From Dendrobium chrysotoxum (Eukaryota; Streptophyta; Magnoliopsida; Asparagales; Orchidaceae), in assembly GCA_019925795.1 (NCBI GenBank), contig CM034297.1, forward strand, positions 51,479,941-51,543,940: 64,000 nucleotides of DNA, given 5' to 3'. Each line of letters opens with the position of its first letter. The stretch's first letter is position 1. Under the pieces are notes generated by a model that had not been told where the DNA came from, made no database searches, and saw only the letters and a list, made by a program, of their open reading frames with translations. The translations under genes and the position numbers were made by a program. Shown piece after piece: positions 45,640 to 57,917 of this stretch.

Positions 45640-46500
45640 AAAGAGCGGTGAGGTATGCCTTCCAGGGACACTGTCAGGCTCACTCGACCGATAAAGTCTG
45701 ATGTCTGCTTGATCAGAGCAAAATAATCTGGGAGGAAGTAGTGGTGAGGAATGCCTCCCAGGGACACTATCGGGCTCACTCAACCAGGTAAGTAAAACCA
45801 ACTACCTGACTGTTCATTTCAAACAGTAGGATAGAAGGTGAAAGGATCTCGTCTCCTCCTGCTCCTTTCGGAACAGCGGATAGGGGTGACTCAATACTTC
45901 TGTCTGACCTCAACAAAAGTAAATAAGCCACGAAATTGGAGTCTGCGTAGTCTTTTACAGAACATCCAGAGTAAAGGGGTGGTGAGGAATGCCTCCCAGG
46001 GACTCTATCGGGCTCTCTTAACCGGTAAGTAAAACCAACTACCTGACTGTTCATTTCAAACAGCAGAATAGAAGGTGAAAGGATCCCGTCTCCTCCTGCT
46101 CCTTTCGGAACAGCGGATAGGGGTGACTCAATACTTCTGCCTGACCTCAACAAAAGTAAATAAGCCACGAAATTGGAGTCTGCGTAGTCTTTTACAGAAC
46201 ATCCAGAGTAAAGGGGTGGTGAAGAATGCCTCCCAGGGACTCTGTCGGGCTCTCTCGACCGGTAAGTAAAACCACTACCTGACTGATCATTTCAAACAGT
46301 AGAATAGAAGGTGAAAGGATCCCGTCTCCTCCTGCTCCTTTCGAACAGCGGATAGGGGTGACTCAATACTTCTGCCTGACCTCAACAAAAGTAAATAAGC
46401 CACGAAATTGGAGTCTGCGTAGTCTTTTACAAAGCATCCAGAGTAAAAATGGTGGTGGGGAATGCCTCCCAGGGACTCTGTCGGGCTCCCACTCAACCGG
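45640..46500. repeat. 237-bp tandem repeats
   Basis: GAATGCCTCCCAGGGAC recurs at about 45750, 45985, 46222 and 46461, giving units of 234-238 bp that contain GGATAGGGGTGACTCAATAC and TTGGAGTCTGCGTAGTC. The central two copies are almost identical. Partial copies continue to about 46760. Confidence 0.92.
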
Positions 46501-47099
46501 GTAAAGTCTGATGTCTGCTTGATCAGAGCAAGACGATCAGGGTAAAGGTCTGATGTCTACCAGAGCGGCAGGACAGTCAGGGTAAAGGTGTGTGAGCTAT
46601 GCCTCACAGGGGCTCTGCGGGTACTCCCAACCAAGTAAAGCCTGATGTCTACTCGGCGCATATGCCTGCAGCAGAGCAATCAGGAAAAGAGGTGATGAGA
46701 TATGCCTCCCAGGGGCTCTATGGGGCACTCTCAACCAAGTAAAGTCTGATGCCTACCCGGCGCATATGCCTGCAGTAGAGCGATCAGGGGAAAGTCATCT
46801 CAACCATACCCTAACACGCATATGTGTAGGGATGGAAGAGGAGTAGAAAATGAAAAATTTCAAAGAGAGAAGGGTCGTCTAAGGAGTTTCAAACTAGTGT
46901 TTTGGGTACCACTGGTAGAGGACAAGTCGTCGTGGCCACGATGTATCAAATGCCAGTGAAACTGCCTAGGCGAAACCAAAATCATACAAACCTGGAAGCA
47001 CCAGAATGATGCCTCGAGAGACCATAGGGAAAGGTACGCCCTCAACAAAGTGTGACATGGGTAATCTCATTCCCAATGAGTAGCTAAGGAAGACATACT

Positions 47100-48010
47100 T
47101 ACTACAAAGAAAAGAACTATATCAATGAGAAACAATTATAAAAGACTACAGTGGTACATCCACATAAGCTAGTGGGACCCTGTAGGGGTGGAAAGCAACA
47201 TAAACACATCCAAGGGCCGCTCCACAGCCAAGAGACAGGTCACGGTGGGAAAGTATGTCACTCTAAGACAAGTGAAATGATTTTCTGCTAGAAAATCAAA
47301 GTTCACTAAGAAGCGACGCTAACATCTGAGACTTGATGTACTGCATCACAACCAGGAAAGCACACAAGAGTAGCGAGGGGACACACTCGCCACTAAGGGA
47401 AGTAACATTGCATAGGATGATATTTATGAAAGGCTCACAGTGGTGGCACCCACAACAAACTGGTGGGACCCTGTGGGAAGTGGAATAATATCAGTGCATC
47501 CGTAGAGCTACCCAGCAGTTGAGAGTAGAGTACGAATGAGAGAGAGAGTAAAGTAGAAAATGAGTTGATTTTCTACTAGAAAATCAGAGCTCTCAAGTCA
47601 GTGATGCTAACGCCGGTAACCAGGCGTACTGCAACACTACTGGGGAAACAACTCAAGATGGCGAGGAGACACACTCGCCATTGAGGGAAATGATTTATGA
47701 GTAAAATCAATAAATATCAAACATCACAGCGGTAATACTCACCCTGATCGGGGGGACCCTGTGAGATGGTGGGAGCCATACTACCAGACCATAGGACTGC
47801 TCTCTAGTAGCTGAGAGCAGGGCAATGGTGAAAAAGTAGATCACTAAAAGACACTAGAGAGTTGTTTCCCTGCTAGGAAATTAGAGCTCGCGAAGGTGGG
47901 ATGTTAACATCTTGAGCAAGATGTATCACACCACTAATGAGGACTATCATGATTGTAAAAGATCATAATAATCACAAGTGTAAACTCATCATTGAAGCGA
48001 TCACTCAGAC
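47100..48010. repeat. About 290-bp tandem repeats, three copies
   Basis: GGGACCCTGT recurs near 47172, 47466 and 47753, each followed about 100 bp later by a TTTTCTGCTAGAAAATC-type palindrome and then CACACTCGCCA or a diverged version. The three units are clearly diverged from each other, hence older than the 237-bp array. Confidence 0.8.
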
Positions 48011-50202
48011 GCTTCGTAGGAGAAGAAAAGAAAGACTTTGGGGAATTTGAGCTCTTAGAGAGTATTACTGGGTTCCACCTGTGACAAGGGCAACCGATTT
48101 TGCTCTACTGAGAGCTTCCCTCTTTTATTTTATAGATGCATTTTTTATATGTTCTCAACCATAGACTAAGTATATCTCGTACTGTCGAAGACAACACCTG
48201 GCAGAGGGAACGTTTACCATATCCGTGCGTTACTCCTAGTATGAGATATCCTCTAATGATTGGAACACAAAGAGGGAGGTAAGATTGGCTTTGATAACCC
48301 AGGCCATATTCGTCACATGAATAGAACTGGGGGCACAACCATAACACGATTGATATGTGAGTGAAATTTAGATTAGAATAGTGGATCAATATTACCATCC
48401 CTAGCTAGCATAGGTTGGTATGGACCCAGTACAAAAGAAGTCTAAATTAATTTTGATATTCCAGACCGCACTTGGGAGCACCAAGTGAAACTGGGGGACG
48501 GAGAGGGGGAAACTCCCAAATTACCAGAACTCAGAAGAGGAAGGTACAATAAATGCGAGACTCTTATCAGTCCTTAAGAATGGTCTATAACCAGATGGTG
48601 GGGTCAAAATATTTTCATGCACGAATTTTTAAAAGAATATGATAAGCATTTAAACGAACTCAATAGTGGGACCACTAAGAGATATTTAAGCCCTTACCAA
48701 TCAATCTGAGAGAAGTCTGATTCACACATTTCCTAAAGAGTGAAAATTTCATCGGAAAGTGAAAGGATTATTTTTAGAAATGAAAAATTAACCTCTTAAT
48801 CATCTTGAACCTTAAAAAAAAGTTCCGAAAGTTCAATAATATAGGTTGACTCCATCTAAACCCGAGAAGGTTAGGGATTTAAATTTTGCTAACCCAGCTT
48901 AAGCTCCCTACAAGCTAAGCTGGGCTTTCTCCCTTACATATTCTGAATAAATATCTAATTCAAAAGGGTGTAAATTAGAGAGAGAAACTGGATCTTCTCA
49001 ATCTTCTTGCATGAAAATATTTTATATCTAATAGAACATCCTTGCACGATGATGAATCCAAAATCATGATTTTCAAACTCAAGTATCACGAATATCAACG
49101 GGTATGGATTTTCTGAGACTTAGAGATTTACAAGAAATGGAAGCCATTTACTTATCTATTTTGGGCTCATTTTGAGCCCCTCAACTTGATTTGGCGCACT
49201 GCGCATCTTTTAATTACTTGATACACTTTATGTATCCTTGACTTTATGGCGCATTTTGCGCAACTTTCCATTTTTGATACACTTTGTGTATCTTTGATTT
49301 TTGGCGCACTGCGCATCTTTTTACTTTTGATACACTTTGTATATCTTTCATTTTGTAATTGGCTCCCTTTCCAAATCCCTAAAAGAAAACTTTCTCAGTT
49401 GTAAGATTATCCTCCAATCATAAGAGAAGAAAAACTCACTCTCTTGTGCAAGGAAGAAAAATTCACAAACCAAATCCAATCCTATGGTAAGAGTGAATAA
49501 CTTGAGTAAGGAAATTATGAGGTAGATTCATTAATATGCGAAGGACGCCTGTGAGATAGAAAACTGCAAGACGACTGGGAAAATATTCATCTCTAAATCT
49601 AATTTCAATTTGATACAGATTTTAGTTCAAAATAGGAAATCATCCCTAAGCAAGGGATGAGAGAGAAGGCATATATTTTTTTTTTGAATCATTATAATCG
49701 TCCTTCAAGCGTTTAGAGGAGTCAACCACCAATTACTTAATTTTCTAAGAAGACAGGGGTAAATCTTTCATTAGGAAAAATAAATTCTGTACTTTCTAAG
49801 GAAAAATTCTTTAAAAAGTCCACTTCGTGTTTTAAGCTCTCAGACTTTTCTCAGATTAATCTTTCTTTTAAAAACTTTGCACATTAAATTTAAAGATCCC
49901 ACTATTGAAAATAGAACTTGAATTTATATTTGGACTGATATGGGTCAAAATCTGGCCTAGAAGAGTTCAGACAAGGGAGATGATAGAGACTAGAGTTTAT
50001 ATCAGTGTACGAATCATATCATCTCACCTCATCACCCCTAAGGATAGCCTCATACTTCTCGTAACAAACATCGTGTGGTAGAGGACAAATCGTCGTGGCC
50101 ACATAGACTGTCGAAAAGTGAAGAAGCCCCTCCAAAGGGGGTACATATACAGGGGAGTATTTGCAGGCAGTAAGGAGACCCCCTCCCTCTCGAAGAGCGA
50201 AC

Positions 50203-52146
50203 TCAGGCATAGTACTTTTTCAAGTACTGCCCGTTGATGACAGGCATAGGGTGAACACCATTGGCATCAACGAGTAGGTAGGCACCACCTTCATAGACTT
50301 GCTCTACAGCAAAGGGGCCTTCCTAGACAGGCTCGAACTTACCACTTCGGCGACGACGCGAAATGATAGGTCTGCGAAAATAAGGACTAACTCGCCAACC
50401 CGGAAAGCACGGGGTCGGACAAGGTGATCATGCGATCGAGCCATACGGGCCTGGTATATTTTGAGGTTCTGATAAGCTTGTAGGCGAAGCTCTTCTAAAC
50501 CATCAAGCTCTTCCATCCGTAGTCGGGCGTTATCTTCGTGGGAAAGATTGTGGCTGACTGGCACACGCAACGAGGGGAGCTCGACCTCAAGTGGGAGGAC
50601 GGCCTCGACCCCGAAAGCTAAAGCATATGGGGTAGACTGAGTAGGAGTACGGTATGTAGTCCTATAGGTCCATAGTGCTTCGGAAGTCTATCGTGCCACT
50701 CTCGTTTGTTTGCAACCAATATTTTTCTTACTAATTGCACGAGAGTCTTATTGAATGCCTCCGCCAAGCCATTAGCCTTGTGATAGTAAATTGAAGAGTA
50801 TCGCCAATTGATGTTATGGCGGCGGGCAAATCTGGTAATTTTGGTGCTTCTAAACGAAGGGCCGTTATCTGAAATGATACGGCGCGAGACACCAAAACGG
50901 TAGACAATATGATCATAAAAGAAATGCATCACATCTTCTGATTTGACTTCCTTAAGTGGCACAGCCTCTGCCCACTTAGAGAAGTAATCAGTGGCAGCTA
51001 AAATGAACCTATGACCCTAGAAGAAGGAGGGTCGATAGGACCCACTACATCCGTGCCCCAGCCCTCAAATGGCCAAGATGATACGATAGGGTGCAGCGGA
51101 TTAGGGGGTTGGTGAATCACCGTGCCATGAATTTGGCACTGATGGCACTTTCTAGCGTGCTCCATACAATCACGGATCATAGTCGGCCAATAGTAACCGA
51201 GGCGTTTAATTCTGCCTTTCATTTTTGGTCCGGACTGATGAGCACCGCAAAGACCTTCATGTATCTCGCCCATGACCTTGCGAGCCTCCTCGTTGTTGAG
51301 GCAACGCAACCATATTTGGTCGAAAGAGCGTCGATACAAGGTGTCGTTCACATAAGTGAATGATAGGGCTCTCTTTCTGATCTGGGCAGCAAGAGATCTA
51401 TCATCTGGAAGCCTGTCATGCTTCAAATACTCTATAAAGGGTACTCTCCAGTCTGATTCTTCCTCAATTGAGAACACTGTGAGGGTCTGATCGGGAGAAA
51501 ATAGGTCTGCGGGGCATAGGGCTTGACGGCACTGGACAACGATAGACAGTGGGTTACCAGTTGGGTCAGCTAGTTCCTTTGCTAACTTAGCTAATGCATC
51601 TGCCTTGCCATTGGCAGATCTAGGGATTTTAGCTAAGGTCACTTCAGGAATCAAACACAAGAGCTCCATTGCTTTGTTGTGATAGGGCAAGAGCTCCGGT
51701 TTAAGTATTTTGTAGACTCCTGCTACTTGATTTATAATCAGTTGTGAGTCTCCAAAGATTTTCACCCGCATGACATTCATCTGAATGGCCAACTCTAGTC
51801 CTAAAATCAGAGCTTCGTACTCAGCTTCATTATTGGTACGAGGTTCTGAAAGACTGTAGGAATATCTCAGAATGTGACCTTCAGGGGATACGAAAATGAG
51901 GCCCAGACCTACCCTAACTATAGGAGTTTCGTTCGGGCTCAAGGCTCTAACGGATGACGCACCGTCAAAGTAAAACTCCCAAGTAGGGGACTCCTGCTCC
52001 TCCACACTCATGATTAGCTCGTCAGGTAGCTCGTCATTGAGTGGGGAATCTGCAGGGATCGGATGAGCAGCAAGAAAATCAGCTAGAGCCTGTCCTTTGA
52101 AGGCCCGCTGAGGGACAAAAGTGATGTCAAACTGCAGTAAGATCAT
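50203..52146 (-). pseudogene. Tat-type second RNase H and integrase (end of pol)
   Basis: After a TAG at 52147-52149 the frame continues: FKGQALADFLAAHP, then the archaeal-type second RNase H that marks the Tat lineage (WEFYFDGASS, NNEAEYEALILGLELA, KIFGDSQLIINQV, GKADALAKLA), with its D-E-D-D-type residues present. Integrase follows: zinc finger H.GLCGAH...CHQC (about 51180-51250), core GTDVVGP (51035), after a frameshift near 50985 ISDNGPSF (50860) and KANGLAEAFNKT (50770), i.e. D, D, E. Further breaks lie at about 50650 and 50340. The end is recognised by HPMPVINGQYLKKYYA with the stop at 50203-50205. It integrates element DNA in active relatives. Confidence 0.92.
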
Positions 52147-53400
52147 AGACTATCGTGCCAGACGACCTGAGAGGGTCGGACGGGTCATCAGATACTGCAA
52201 GGGGTTGACTCGAGAGATTAGGTTGATTTTATGTGAAAGCATATAATGCCTAAGCTTCTGTACCGCAAAGATCAAAGCTAGACACTGCTTTTCCATCGCG
52301 GGGTACTTCAGCTCTGCGGGTATCAACCGTCTACTGAGGTAGTACAAGGCATTCTCCTTGCCTTCCTCATTCTCCTGAGCCAACAATGCACCCAAGGACT
52401 CATCCAGGGCCGTAGTGTAGAGAATTAACGGCCTCCCTGGGATGGGTGCAGCTAAAACAGGAGGGTTTACCAGGTAGCGCTTTATACTCTCAAAGGCCTC
52501 CTGACAACGCTCATCCCAGTTAAAGCGGGCGTCTTTTTTTGCTAGGGCAGCAAAGGGGTGACACCTACCAGACAAGTTGGAGATAAATCTTCGCAGGAAG
52601 GCTAGCTTTCCTTGAAAAGATCTTAGCTGGGTAAGGCTTTTAGGGGGTTTTAGATCTACTATGGCTTTGATCATGGAAGGATCAATCTCAATGCCACGGT
52701 AGCGAACTATAAACCCGAGGAACTTTCCCGCACTAACTCCAAATGTGTATTTTAGGGGATTCATTTTTAAATCATATTTGCGTAGGCGTTCAAAAATGAT
52801 TCGTAGATCTCGAAGGTGATCTCCACGGACCTTGCTTTTGACTACTAGATCATCCCCATAGCATTCAACTTGCTCGTGTATCATCTCATCGAAGATAACA
52901 GTCATAGCACGTTGATAGGTGGCCCCGGCATTCTTGAGACCAAAGGGCATCACCTTGTAGCAGAACACACATATAGGCGTGCGAAACGCAGTAAACTTCT
53001 CCTCCTCGGGGTCCATCTTTATCTGATTGTAACTAGATGAACCATCCATGAAGGAGAAAATGGTTTGGGATGATGCTATATCCACCATAAGCTCGGGGAT
53101 AGGAAGAGAAAAATCGTCCTTAGGTCATGCTTTGTTCAAATCATGGAAATCAATACAGACACGAATCTGCCCGTTCTTCTTCCGGACTGGAACAATGTTG
53201 GCAAGCCAAGTAGGGTACTTCTCTTCACGAATGAAATCGGCCTATATAAGCTTCTTAGTTTCAGCGATCACCTGTTGTTCTATTTCTAACCTCATCCTAC
53301 GAGGTGCTTGTTTAACAGGGATTGCATCAGACTTAATGGCTAGTTTATGGACTGCTACATCTGGGTTTAGACCGGGCATCTCGGTGTAGTTCCAGGCAAA
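52147..53400 (-). pseudogene. Gypsy reverse transcriptase and first RNase H
   Basis: From about 53340 the frame shows RRMRLEIEQQV, NGQIRVCIDFHDLNKA (then a stop where a Cys is usual), PKDDFSLPIPEL, DGSSSYNQIKM, RTPICVFCYKVMPFGLKNAG, and the catalytic box as YGDD (about 52855) where YVDD is normal. Thumb and RNase H follow: GKFLGFIV, RPLILYTTALDESLGALLAQ, YYLSRRLIPAELKYPAMEK, ending SGRLAR and a TAG that replaces the usual Trp. At least three stops and the altered YxDD box indicate an inactive enzyme. It sits downstream of protease, as in Tat/Ogre elements. Confidence 0.93.
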
Positions 53401-54050
53401 TCAATCTCTAAACTCTGAGAGTAGCTCGATGTATTCTTGAGCCTCTGAGTCAGATACAAGACACTATGAAAAATAGGTCTAGGATCTGATTCAGTGCCTA
53501 AGTTTACCTCACACAATTTATCCATGGCAGAAGTGATGCCATCTTCAAACTCTTGAGGAGCATCAAGTACTCTATCTTCGTCATCACCCGGGTCTTCTTT
53601 ATCGGTAAGAGAAACAACAGGATATGAGTGGGAAACCGCTCGAATGTTAGCATGGCTAGGTGAGCTTTGCTCGACATAACCTAAACCCTGCTTAGTCTGA
53701 GGCATATCGGTCCGCCAAACACGAGCCTGTCGTAGAGCTTGTTCATCTGACCAAGTCGAGATAACTGCACCCTGCTCTACACAGTCTTCCACGAAAGGGG
53801 AAAAATAACGAGGAGCAATTGTGACTTTGTTATCCATAGCGGTCTCCGTTGAACCCTGACTCTCAGGACCCAGTGGGGCACCTACACTATGGGATAACGA
53901 GGCATACTTGCTAGCTCGAGGTGGCACAAAGGTTTCGTACAGAGGAGGCGGAGGGCGACCTCTAACTTGTAGTGCACCACCATCACTAGTGGAGGGGATA
54001 ACCAAAGATCTTTGGTGAGACTCCTCAACTCTTATTCCACGTATCTGACG
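53367..54050 (-). pseudogene. Linker between protease and reverse transcriptase
   Basis: An open stretch (54005-53367) of acidic, low-complexity protein without a known domain. Near its end, LCEVNLGTESDPRPIF corresponds to the segment just before RT in Tat pol proteins. The frame then shifts near 53460. In Ogre elements an intron or frame break separates gag-protease from pol. Whether a splice junction lies here I cannot tell. Confidence 0.6.
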
Positions 54051-54059
54051 GGAAAGGGA

Positions 54060-55628
54060 TTATTGACTAGTGGTCTGACGTCGGGGGTCTACTTCCTCGT
54101 CTGAACCACTATCAATAACTAAACCACCCTCGGGTATCAGGTACCTACAAAAGGTAGGTAGTGAACTATAATCAGTGAAGTCCGGGGCTGGTGAGGGAGC
54201 TAGGCGATGAGGAGTAATAATCATCTCATCGTCAGAGGAGTCGGACTCGACAGTCAAAGGAGAAGCATAAAGATATGAGGGAGGAGGAATTTGAGTGTCG
54301 TAGTTTTGCGGCGGGCGAGTCGATCCTCTACCTCTACCTCTACCTCGCTCTCCCCTACCTCTACTAGGGGGAACATCGTGCCCAACTACAAATTGGAAAG
54401 GAGATCTAACAGGATCTGCAGTGGAGGTATCTGCCTCAATACTAACCTGTAACGGACCTCGCGCAGGTAGCTGTACAGGACCCTGTACAGTACTGGCAGG
54501 TGTCACTGGTGACTGGGCAGAAGGAGGTTTACTCTTCTTACGAGGTATGTAATGCTCAACATCATCGTAAATAGAGACCTCATGCACGGAAAAGGGTTGG
54601 GTATCCCCAGGAATGGAGTACTCGACTTCATTCCTCATATACTTCATACATTGGTGCAGGGTAGAGGGCACCATTCCATACTCATGAATCCAGGGCCTTC
54701 CTAAGAGAGCCCTGTATGAAGTATCGGCCTCGATCACATGAAACTTCGCCTCAGTAAGGAAATTTCCAAACTTCAGGGGTAGGGTGATAGACCCTAGGGC
54801 ACGCTGTCCTTGGTCATTAAAGCCTTTCAACATAATCTTATCGGAGGTTAACTTCAAATGACCCAGGGAGAGGCTCTTCAAAGTTTCATAACTCAGGATG
54901 TTTACTGAAGCTCCTTGGTCAATGAGGACCCTGTTTAACTCATAACCATTGACTTCAGCGGTGACATACAAAGGACGATTGTGATCAGAGGTACCCAAGA
55001 GGAGATCGCGATCCGAAAAGATAATGCATGGCATCTCTCTCAAAAGGCATGTATCTCCAACAGATTCAGAAGCAAAGAAGGCTTGATAGGACTCTGGTTC
55101 GAGTAGTGCTTTTACCAGGGTCTCTCTCAAGTCAGAAGACATCATCAAAGCGTCATAGACACTGAGAAGGGCAGGAATTTTCCTTAAATGGGCCAACACA
55201 TTGTAATCGACCTCCAGCTGAGGGCCTTTCCCTTTCTCCTTAGACTGCTCTTGGGAGGAAGGGATAGGATCGTCCTGCTGGGTAACAATGTTCTTATCTT
55301 TTTCTTTTGTATTCTTAGCCATTCTTGGTGGAAGAACCTTCCCTGAACGCAAGTGAACTTCCTGTATCGTGTCATCTTTGACAGGAGATTCACTTGGTTC
55401 AGCGGTGATGGCATGTCTTGGCTCCAAGGAAAGTGACTGGAGTGGGTTCTCGGATTCATCTTCTGAATCCATGTAACAACCACCCTCCGGAATCATAAAG
55501 ACCGGTTCCTCATCACACTCAGACTCTTCATCATACAGAATCATCACAAGAAACATATAAAATATTGAAAGAGCGAGTGCTAGAAGAAATAAAAGCAGGA
55601 ACAGAACACCAGAAGTAGCCAGAATCAC
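54060..55628 (-). pseudogene. Gypsy protease region with acidic and RG-rich flanks
   Basis: A 522-codon open frame; the first 30 codons are probably out of frame because they overlap the end of the preceding gag frame. Residues about 90-170 include EVHLRSGKVLPP, typical of the gag-protease junction. The aspartic protease lies near residues 220-310: NGYELNRVLIDQGASVNILS (D-x-G-A active site), LKGFNDQGQRALGSI, YRALLGRPWIHEYG and VPSTLHQCMKY. The tail is rich in Pro, with RGRGERGRGRGRG, and ends acidic. It processes the Gag-Pol polyprotein. The frame itself is open, one of the best preserved parts of the element. Confidence 0.9.
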
Positions 55629-56316
55629 CTTCTTCTATTATTTCATCATCAGTTGAAGGGAGAACGAAATCCTTCAGCGTAAGTGCTGGAAGGCATCCCG
55701 TCTTTCCCTCAGAAGTTACAACAAACTTTTTCTTTTCATACATCTTTTTATTACATAAAATAGGAAAAGAAATGTGCTCAGTAGGCACTACAACAAAAGA
55801 AGAAAAAGGTGCTGACGAAGAAACTGGGCTGGCAACTGTCGACTTGGCCTGGGTAGGCCTCCTCTCATCTGCCTCTGAACTCTGAACTGTCTGCCGGATC
55901 ATCTGCTTCATCTTTCGAGAGAGTGCTAGCTGCCACTCTCCCTCAGAACCTCTGGGTGATCTGCTACGACTGCTCTGTCCGCCACTCTGGCTGTCACTAC
56001 AACTACTGGAGCCCGAGATCATCTGAACTGTCTGAGGTGTCTTACCCTTGGGCTGAACCAGGTCGCTATCCTGTAGGTGGATCTGCCCACTAGCCATGAG
56101 CTTCTCAACTCTATCCTTGAACACATAGCAGTCTTCTATAACATGCCCGATATGTCTGTGAAATGGACAATAGAGTGGGTGTTCTGTCTGCCCCTCCTCT
56201 TCCACTCTATTGTTGTTCGGGAATGTTAAGATGTTTCTCTTAGTAAGGAACTTGAAGATCTTCATCACATTTTCCCTTTTAAAGGGATATTCCTTACTAA
56301 GCTTCTCCCGTAGGTA
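55531..56316 (-). pseudogene. Gag C-terminal part with Cys-His motif
   Basis: Contains YCPFHRHIGHVIEDCYVFKD (about 56125-56185), the C-x2-H-x4-H-x4-C motif found in Tat/Ogre Gag proteins, then Ser/Arg-rich sequence and LTLKDFVLPSTDDE. It overlaps the protease frame, so a frameshift lies near 55600-55640. A TAG at 56317-56319 separates it from the preceding piece. It packages element RNA in active relatives. Confidence 0.88.
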
Positions 56317-57917
56317 CTACTGACTCTCTGGGGTCCTACGGGAGGGTCTAGACTGCACTGCTGACTGGCCCGGTGTGTGAGACTGCTGAGGTGGTGCTGA
56401 ACTGACTAAGGGCTTCTTGCCCTTATCTGATGGTCCATAAGTACTGTGTACCTCCCCTCTCCTAGGTGGAGGTGCTCCTGATGACTCCTGCCGCTGAGGT
56501 CTACGTGAAGGTTGACTCTCAACCTTAGGAGGGACTGCATCGGGTATGCTGTCCTGCAAACTGATCACCTTTGTCAACAACTTCTGAAAGGTTCTGATGC
56601 TGAAACCCTTCAGATAAGGTGCTATCGGACCATCTATATTTTTCAACAAAATTTCTACTGCATGCTGCTCCTGTAACTGGGGCTCACACTATAGGCTGGG
56701 GTTCCTCCATCTGACTATGTAATCCGGGAGAGGCTCTCGGGGCCGCTGTCTAGTCACAACTAGCTCTCCAACTATAACTCGGTGCTCTGCACTGACAAAC
56801 CTCTGCACGAACAACTGCTCTAACTCTGCAAAGGTGCGTACTAAATCGTTGGGGAGATCGGCGTATCAGGCAAAGGCCACCCCAACTAAACTGCTGACAA
56901 AAAGTCTCAACATCAGTGCATCATTCCCTCCTATGTTGCAACAGATAGCTCGATACTGGGCCACGTGCTGCCTTGGGTTCCCAAACCCATCAAAGACTCC
57001 GAACCTAGGAGGGACAAAACTAGGGGGTAGGGCTCGTGCTCGTACTCTACTAGGTAAGGACGCCCCCTGCTAACTACCTCTCCAGACTTCCTAGAGGAAA
57101 TGGCCTGCTCGACCTTCTGGGCAATCAGATCCTGAATCTGTCCGGCTGACAACTGAACTGAGTGACTCTGGACTGGGGTAGTAAAAGCAACTGCTGTAGG
57201 TGCCACTGGAACTGCTCTCTGGGCCCTGTCTACTCCCACAGGACCTAGTGCTACTACAGGTGGTGCTGCTGGCTCGTCCCTGGACGTAGCAGGAGTGCCT
57301 ACGCCCGTCATCTGGGGTATCGCCCCCAAAGCTGTCAATTGAGCTGTCATCGCTGCCATGGCCCTGGCCATCTCTGCCATCTGAGTCTGTAACTGTAGCA
57401 CTGTGGCATCTGTCTCAACTGACAGGGGAGATCCTCCTACCTCAGCTTCTCCCTGCTCATCATCATCATCTGCCTCTATCTGCTCGTTTGAGTGGCCACG
57501 TCTAGTAACCACACATACTCTGTACACCGGTATATCTCCATCTGACTCCTCCTCGAGTAAGTCATCCTCAAGTGCATCATCCTCGTAGAGGGTCTGATGG
57601 AAGTCCTCCGCATACGGACTCAAAGGGGAAGAAGTCTCGCAAGGGCTAAGGGCTGGCTCTGCCCGAACCGATGAACTACTAGGAGAAACTGCAACATCAT
57701 CGTCCGTCGCTGCATCACAGACCATCGGATTTGCCTCTGATCCGGAAGGAACAACTGCCTCTAACTGCTCAACTGCCTGAACTGGCTGTACTGCATCGAC
57801 AGGGGACTCTGCCTGTCGTCGTCTCCACACCCATCTACTGCGATGGGACCCAGTAGGGGCAACTGACTGCTGCGGGGCTACTACAACTGAAGGGAGCTGG
57901 GGTCTGGGAGGCTCCAA
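56317..57917 (-). pseudogene. Gag, coiled-coil and capsid-like region
   Basis: The first part (57917-57050) is acidic and Ala/Val-rich, with a coiled-coil-like TQMAEMARAMAAMTAQL. After a frameshift in a run of C near 57040 the capsid-like region reads VPPRFGVFDGFGNPRQHV, then FAWYADLP, the usual Tat/Ogre retrotransposon-gag signature. It continues with stops to the SQPSRRPQRQESS low-complexity segment (56649-56317). Breaks lie at 57915-57920 (TAG), about 57040, and a TAG near 56690. Confidence 0.82.

Larger units (their letters stand above)
45163..50202 (-). other. Non-coding 3' region between integrase and 3' LTR
   Basis: Five kilobases after the pol stop with no conserved protein. Such long, tandem-repeat-bearing regions are typical of Tat/Ogre elements. 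It contains the arrays at 45640-46500 and 47100-48010 and a smaller repeat at 49190-49360 (GGCGCACTGCGCATCTTT alternating with GATACACTTTGTGTATC). A weak G-rich stretch (TTGGGGGTCCG, about 45167-45177) just before the LTR may be the polypurine tract. Short open frames here lie in repeats and are not genes. Confidence 0.75.

Noticed and set aside
45838..46269. Two nearly identical 64-codon frames 237 bp apart
   Set aside because: They are produced by the 237-bp tandem array in the non-coding 3' region; repetition, not gene duplication, explains them.
49190..49360. Possible structured RNA or regulatory array from GCGCACTGCGC palindromes
   Set aside because: Two and a half imperfect 65-bp repeats in a retrotransposon non-coding region; no further support for function.
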